From the NCBI GenBank assembly GCA_902797525.1, contig CADBSZ010000101.1:1-7757 (forward strand): a DNA stretch of 7,757 bases, read 5' to 3'. Shown one piece after another: positions 4,902-7,757 of the stretch. Below the pieces are notes generated by a model. The model ran no database searches. It saw nothing but the letters and a program-made list of their open reading frames with translations, and had not been told where the DNA came from. Source of the DNA: an uncultured Ruminococcus sp. (lineage in GTDB: Bacteria; Bacillota; Clostridia; Oscillospirales; Acutalibacteraceae). The first letter of the stretch is position 1; every line of letters starts with the position of its first letter. The position numbers and the translations under genes are program-made.

Positions 4902-5990
4902 TTATGATAATACACGCGCCAGAACGTCCGCCAGCAGTCTGCCGGCAGTTTCCGCCTCGTCGACAGAGTTGGCGTCGGTGCCGATTTCAATCAGCAGCGA
5001 GCCGTCGCAGATGTATTCATTGTAGGCAAAATAGTCGAAGCTAACGGGGCGCGTCATGCCGGGATAAAGCGACTCGGCGGTGGTTTGCAGCTTGAGGGCA
5101 AAGCTGAGGTTGTTTTGCCAGTGCGAAAAGCCGCGCTCGTTGTCGGGATCGCAGCCGGCGAGAATCATAATCTGCGCCGCCTTTTTGCCGTTGTATTCAA
5201 ACACGGGCTTGACCTTGCACTCCTCGGTTCCCAGCGCGTCGCGGTGAATGTCGAGCACCACCTTGATTTGGGGGTTCTTTGCCATGTCGTCCTCCACGGT
5301 TTGGGCGCTGCGGTCGTAGGAGCCGTTGTAGCTGGAATCGTGAACGGTTTTGTCGTGCAGGGTTTTGATGCCGTTTTGTTCGAGCACCTCGGTCATGGCG
5401 TCGCCCACCGCGACAACGTTAAAATCATTGTTGTTGGTGCGCGAATAATAGCTTTCATAAAAATAATCGGCGCTTTCATCAAGGTAGCTCTCGCCTGTGT
5501 GGGTGTGATAGATGAGCACCTGCGGCGCGCCGGCGTTTTTCTTGATTTGAAAGGTCAGCGGCGTATTGAGGACGGATTCGAAATCAATGTCAAGGCCTGT
5601 GCGGTTTTTGACATATGCACCCGAAACGGCGGTGCCGTCGCCGCCGATGTGCTTTTCGGCGATGTCATACTTTGCTTCGCCGCTGTGGTCGGCGTTGGTA
5701 TCGTAATAGCCGCTTTTGTCACGCTTTTTTTCGGCCTCGGACGGCGCGCTCGCCGCAACCGATGACGGCGCGGTGGTTGTTTCCTGTATATGGGTTGTCT
5801 GCTCGGGCGCGGCGCCGCTCTCAACCGGATATTTGCCGTCCGTCAGGGTAAACGCCGCCGCGGCAAGCACGGTGTCACGTTCACCGAACACCTCGGGCAG
5901 CCGCCTGGCCACGCAAAACACCGCCGTTGCCACCAGCGCGAACGACACCGCCGCGCGCAGTCCTTTCATCAGCTTTTGTTTGAACTTCAC
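4902..5990 (-). CDS. spoIIP: Stage II sporulation protein P, engulfment peptidoglycan hydrolase
   Basis: SpoIIP is the amidase/endopeptidase of the SpoIID-SpoIIM-SpoIIP complex. It is anchored in the mother-cell membrane and degrades septal peptidoglycan so that the mother cell can engulf the forespore. The start is GTG 5990, preceded by AGGTGAT on the minus strand; an ATG at 5992 is out of frame and stops at once. The 362-aa protein is slightly shorter than the roughly 400-aa Bacillus protein. It has a basic N-terminus, one membrane segment (about 12-28), a Ser/Thr/Ala/Glu-rich linker (about 55-110), then the catalytic domain. Signature motifs: YHTHTGESY (161-169) with H162, VLDIHRDA (245-252) with H249, and LLIEIGTDANSVDEA (332-346) with E335; these are the expected zinc-site and catalytic residues. 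It lies 76 bp downstream of gpr, the same order as in Bacillus subtilis, and a sigma-E-like promoter lies in that gap. Confidence 0.96.
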   Translation of the reverse strand: MKFKQKLMKGLRAAVSFALVATAVFCVARRLPEVFGERDTVLAAAAFTLTDGKYPVESGAAPEQTTHIQETTTAPSSVAASAPSEAEKKRDKSGYYDTNADHSGEAKYDIAEKHIGGDGTAVSGAYVKNRTGLDIDFESVLNTPLTFQIKKNAGAPQVLIYHTHTGESYLDESADYFYESYYSRTNNNDFNVVAVGDAMTEVLEQNGIKTLHDKTVHDSSYNGSYDRSAQTVEDDMAKNPQIKVVLDIHRDALGTEECKVKPVFEYNGKKAAQIMILAGCDPDNERGFSHWQNNLSFALKLQTTAESLYPGMTRPVSFDYFAYNEYICDGSLLIEIGTDANSVDEAETAGRLLADVLARVLS

Positions 5991-6019
5991 ATAATCACCT
6001 GCTCGGCATACTTTTGTAT

Positions 6020-6048
6020 AGTATACGCGAACCGGGCGAGGAATATGT
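6020..6048 (-). promoter_or_regulatory. Sigma-E-like promoter of spoIIP
   Basis: On the minus strand ACATATT (6048-6042) matches the sigma-E -35 pattern KMATATT at six of seven positions. After exactly 14 bp, CGTATACT (6027-6020) matches CATACAHT at six of eight. Position and spacing suit a promoter in the 76-bp gpr-spoIIP gap, about 30 bp before the GTG start. Sigma-E control of spoIIP is established in Bacillus subtilis; here it is inferred from sequence. Confidence 0.55.
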
Positions 6049-6066
6049 TTTCATAGTTAAAAGTGT

Positions 6067-6939
6067 TTACATCATCGCCACCAGGTCCTTCAGCTCAAAC
6101 TCATTCTGCATGGCGGCGTTCAGCGAAAAGCCGAGCAGGCGCGCGGCGCGCTCGGTCAGCAAATCAATCTCGCGCGGAATCACCACCATTTGTCTGCCGC
6201 GCGGCACGGTGTACTCCGCCTTGCTGCGCACGCCGCTTCCGAGCACATCGTTGGCAAAGGTCTGCGCGTCAATTACCGTCGGCACGCCGATGGCGATAAC
6301 GGGAACGCCGACCGTTTCCTGATTGATGCGCGTGCGGTGGTTGCCGACGCCCGCGCCCGGCGAGATACCCGCGTCGCTGATTTGAAGGGTGCAGCCAAGG
6401 CGCTCAATGCGGCGCGAGGCGAGCGCGTCAACCGCAATTACGGCGTTGGGGCGAATCCGCCGTACAACGCTGAGAATATACTCCCCTGTTTCAATGCCGG
6501 TTTGCCCGGTCACGCCTGTGTTCATCACCGCCACCGGGCGCAGGCGGTCAAGCCCCGTGGAGCGCGCAAGCTCTCCTGTGATATGCCGCGTGGCAAGCAC
6601 CCTTGCGCCTGTTTTCGGACCGAGCGAGTCGGGCGTGATTTCCTCGTTTCCCAAGCCTGCGACCAGCAGCAGACCGTTGACAGGCAACAGACGGCGGATT
6701 TCCTTGCCGATGGTTTTGATTCTTCCGTCGGTTTCGGTGAAGTTGTCCGTCAGCGAGGGCAGCTCAATGGTGATATAGGTGCCGATGTCTTTTCCGAGCG
6801 CCTGTTTTGCCCTTTGCGTTTTCACCGTCAGGCGCGAAATGCGCAGGCCGTTTTCGCTGTATTCGTGAAAATCCATTCCCGGCACCCTGCCGCCTGCGAT
6901 TTCGCGCGCCTCAATTGCCAAATCCGTTCTCAGCTGCAT
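6067..6939 (-). CDS. gpr: GPR germination endopeptidase (spore protease)
   Basis: GPR (peptidase family A25) is made in the forespore as a zymogen and, during germination, cleaves the small acid-soluble proteins that coat spore DNA. I start it at ATG 6939, because GGGAGAGG (6953-6946) is a well-placed ribosome binding site for it; a TTG at 6954 would put that site inside the gene. The product is 290 aa, clearly shorter than the roughly 370-aa Bacillus enzymes. Motifs: LRTDLAIEA (3-11) at the maturation site, GTYITIELPSL (53-63), GLGNEEITPDSLGPK (95-109) with D104, and VDALASRRIERLG (170-182) with D171. ISDAGISPGAGVGNHR (187-202) follows. The two aspartates sit in the motifs that hold the residues important in the Bacillus enzyme. 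It is the first gene of the gpr-spoIIP pair and diverges from the protease at 7060. Confidence 0.95.
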   Translation of the reverse strand: MQLRTDLAIEAREIAGGRVPGMDFHEYSENGLRISRLTVKTQRAKQALGKDIGTYITIELPSLTDNFTETDGRIKTIGKEIRRLLPVNGLLLVAGLGNEEITPDSLGPKTGARVLATRHITGELARSTGLDRLRPVAVMNTGVTGQTGIETGEYILSVVRRIRPNAVIAVDALASRRIERLGCTLQISDAGISPGAGVGNHRTRINQETVGVPVIAIGVPTVIDAQTFANDVLGSGVRSKAEYTVPRGRQMVVIPREIDLLTERAARLLGFSLNAAMQNEFELKDLVAMM

Positions 6940-6970
6940 GCTATCCTCTCCCAAGCAAAAATTACCTTTC

Positions 6971-7001
6971 TATTATTTGTGCGCGCGGCGGTAATTATTC
7001 T
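6971..7001 (-). promoter_or_regulatory. Forespore-type (sigma-G/F-like) promoter of gpr
   Basis: On the minus strand AGAATA (7001-6996, containing GAATA, which fits GHATR) is followed after 18 bp by AATAATA (6977-6971), six of seven positions of CATAATA-type sigma-G -10 elements. The spacer is GC-rich. The start would fall near 6964, about 25 bases before ATG 6939. Forespore control of gpr is known from Bacillus; this site is an inference from two short matches. Confidence 0.45.
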
Positions 7002-7029
7002 TTACAACAGCGTTTTTCTTTGCTATAAT
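7001..7029 (+). promoter_or_regulatory. Strong vegetative (sigma-A) promoter of the C1A protease
   Basis: TTTACA (7001-7006, five of six) and a perfect TATAAT (7024-7029) are 17 bp apart, with an extended -10 TGC (the T and G at 7021-7022). The start would be near 7036, giving a 24-base leader with GAGGT (7051-7055) before ATG 7060. Its -35 directly abuts the -35 of the gpr promoter on the other strand. Confidence 0.8.
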
Positions 7030-7059
7030 ATAGGCAATTCTTACTTTTTTGAGGTAACT

Positions 7060-7757
7060 ATGAAAAGAAACATATGGAAAAAGGCCTGCTGCATTCCGCT
7101 GATTGCCGCAATGCTGACAGGTATCGGCAGCGTCGGCGTAATGGCGGCGCAGATTGACGAAGAATCCGCCGTTGCGCAAACGCCTGAGGCGACGTTTGAA
7201 TCCGAAACGCTTCCGACACAATACAGCTCGGTGGATTTGGGATATGTCACCCCGGTAAAAAGCCAGCAGTACAACTCCTGCTGGGCGCACGCGAGCATGG
7301 CGACGCTGGAATCGTTTTTGATGCGAAACGGCATTGACTGCGGCGACATGTCGGTGAATCACCTCAACATCTGGGCGTCGCAGCGCTCCAACGGCAAGGG
7401 CTGGACGCGCGACATTTATTCCGACGCCTACCCTGTGACCGCGCTGGGCTATTTGACCTCGTGGCAGGGCGGCGTGATGGTGTCGGATTTGGAGGACGAT
7501 GTGCTCGACGACAGCATTACGGGCGACATGGTCGCCACCGATTTGGCGCGATACGGCGTGACGGCGGTGAGGTATCTTTCCAAGGATAATCCGGAGGAGA
7601 TTAAGCGCGCGATACGCGACTGCGGCGGCGCGTTTTCCTCCTATGCCAACGCCGGGCAATGCTGGAGCAGCGACAAGCTTTCCTATTATATGCCCCCGAG
7701 CTTCAGCGACGCCTATGCAGGTCACTCGATTGAGGTGGTCGGCTGGGACGACAGCTA
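7060..7757 (+). CDS. Secreted papain-family (C1A) cysteine peptidase, lectin-like-domain type, 3'-truncated by the window
   Basis: A predicted extracytoplasmic cysteine peptidase; 232 complete codons are visible and the gene runs off the right edge. The start at 7060 follows GAGGT and a strong promoter. A signal peptide spans about 1-29 (basic MKRNIWKK, hydrophobic core, VMA|A). A short linker (30-55) leads to the C1A core: GYVTPVKSQQYNSCWAHASM (61-80) with nucleophile C74 and oxyanion-hole glutamine Q69 or Q70, ALGYLTSWQGG (128-138), IKRAIRDCGGAFSSYAN (181-197), and GHSIEVVGWDDS (221-232) with catalytic H222. The layout, including the YLTSWQG segment between cysteine and histidine, matches clostridial surface C1 peptidases that carry a lectin-like insertion. 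Two departures stand out: CWAH instead of the usual CWAF, and a glutamine-to-cysteine loop one residue shorter than in papain if Q69 is used. The catalytic asparagine would lie beyond the window. Substrate is unknown. Confidence 0.88.
   Translation, partial: MKRNIWKKACCIPLIAAMLTGIGSVGVMAAQIDEESAVAQTPEATFESETLPTQYSSVDLGYVTPVKSQQYNSCWAHASMATLESFLMRNGIDCGDMSVNHLNIWASQRSNGKGWTRDIYSDAYPVTALGYLTSWQGGVMVSDLEDDVLDDSITGDMVATDLARYGVTAVRYLSKDNPEEIKRAIRDCGGAFSSYANAGQCWSSDKLSYYMPPSFSDAYAGHSIEVVGWDDS

Noticed and set aside
4835..4990. Longer N-terminus for the surface protein starting at 4990
   Set aside because: The extension overlaps the spoIIP 3' end and crosses the promoter; ATG 4834 has a strong ribosome binding site and begins a signal peptide.
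5085..5765. 226-codon plus-strand open frame opposite spoIIP
   Set aside because: Antisense shadow of spoIIP with a repetitive Val/Ala composition.
6973..7725. 250-codon minus-strand open frame opposite the right-end protease
   Set aside because: The plus strand encodes a signal peptide and papain motifs behind a strong promoter. The minus-strand frame would also run through both divergent promoters.
1..7757. tRNA genes, CRISPR arrays, insertion sequences, phage or defence genes
   Set aside because: No cloverleaf with a CCA-type end, no regularly spaced direct repeats apart from the coding 21-bp units, and no transposase, integrase or defence-type protein in any frame.

Overview
The window looks like chromosomal DNA of an endospore-forming member of the Firmicutes, most likely a gut-type Clostridia (Oscillospirales/Ruminococcaceae-like). 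The evidence is a gpr-spoIIP pair, as in Bacillus and Clostridia, GC-rich coding sequence separated by AT-rich gaps, strong AGGAGG-type ribosome binding sites, and a clostridial-type secreted papain-family protease. The lineage is inferred from content only, since no rRNA is present.

Layout: all complete protein genes lie on the minus strand and read right to left: gpr (germination protease), spoIIP (engulfment hydrolase), a small repeat-bearing surface protein, dusB (tRNA-dihydrouridine synthase), glyA (serine hydroxymethyltransferase) and rarA (AAA+ recombination/replication factor). The run ends at a clear intrinsic terminator at 623-649. At the right edge a secreted C1A cysteine peptidase starts on the plus strand, divergent from gpr, and runs off the window. 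At the left edge (about 37-225, plus strand) there is no credible protein gene. It holds a rod-shaped structured RNA ending in an intrinsic terminator, whose shape and position near rarA make it a candidate 6S RNA. Positions 226-659 are non-coding and AT-rich, with a small MITE-like inverted-repeat element, a strong minus-strand promoter, two hairpins and the rarA terminator.

How the genes fit together: the right half is a sporulation module. Gpr degrades small acid-soluble spore proteins at germination, and SpoIIP cleaves septal peptidoglycan during engulfment. Upstream of each I can read a plausible sporulation-type promoter (forespore sigma-G/F-like for gpr, mother-cell sigma-E-like for spoIIP). 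Next comes a separate housekeeping module with its own vegetative promoter (4868-4896): surface protein and dusB overlap by ATGA, followed by glyA 37 bp later and rarA 134 bp after that. The module combines tRNA modification, one-carbon metabolism and genome maintenance with an uncharacterised surface protein.

I did not find a new defence or mobile system. The observations most worth checking are the structured RNA, the antisense promoter and long leader crossing it, the back-to-back gpr/protease promoters, and the repeat-containing surface protein translationally coupled to dusB.
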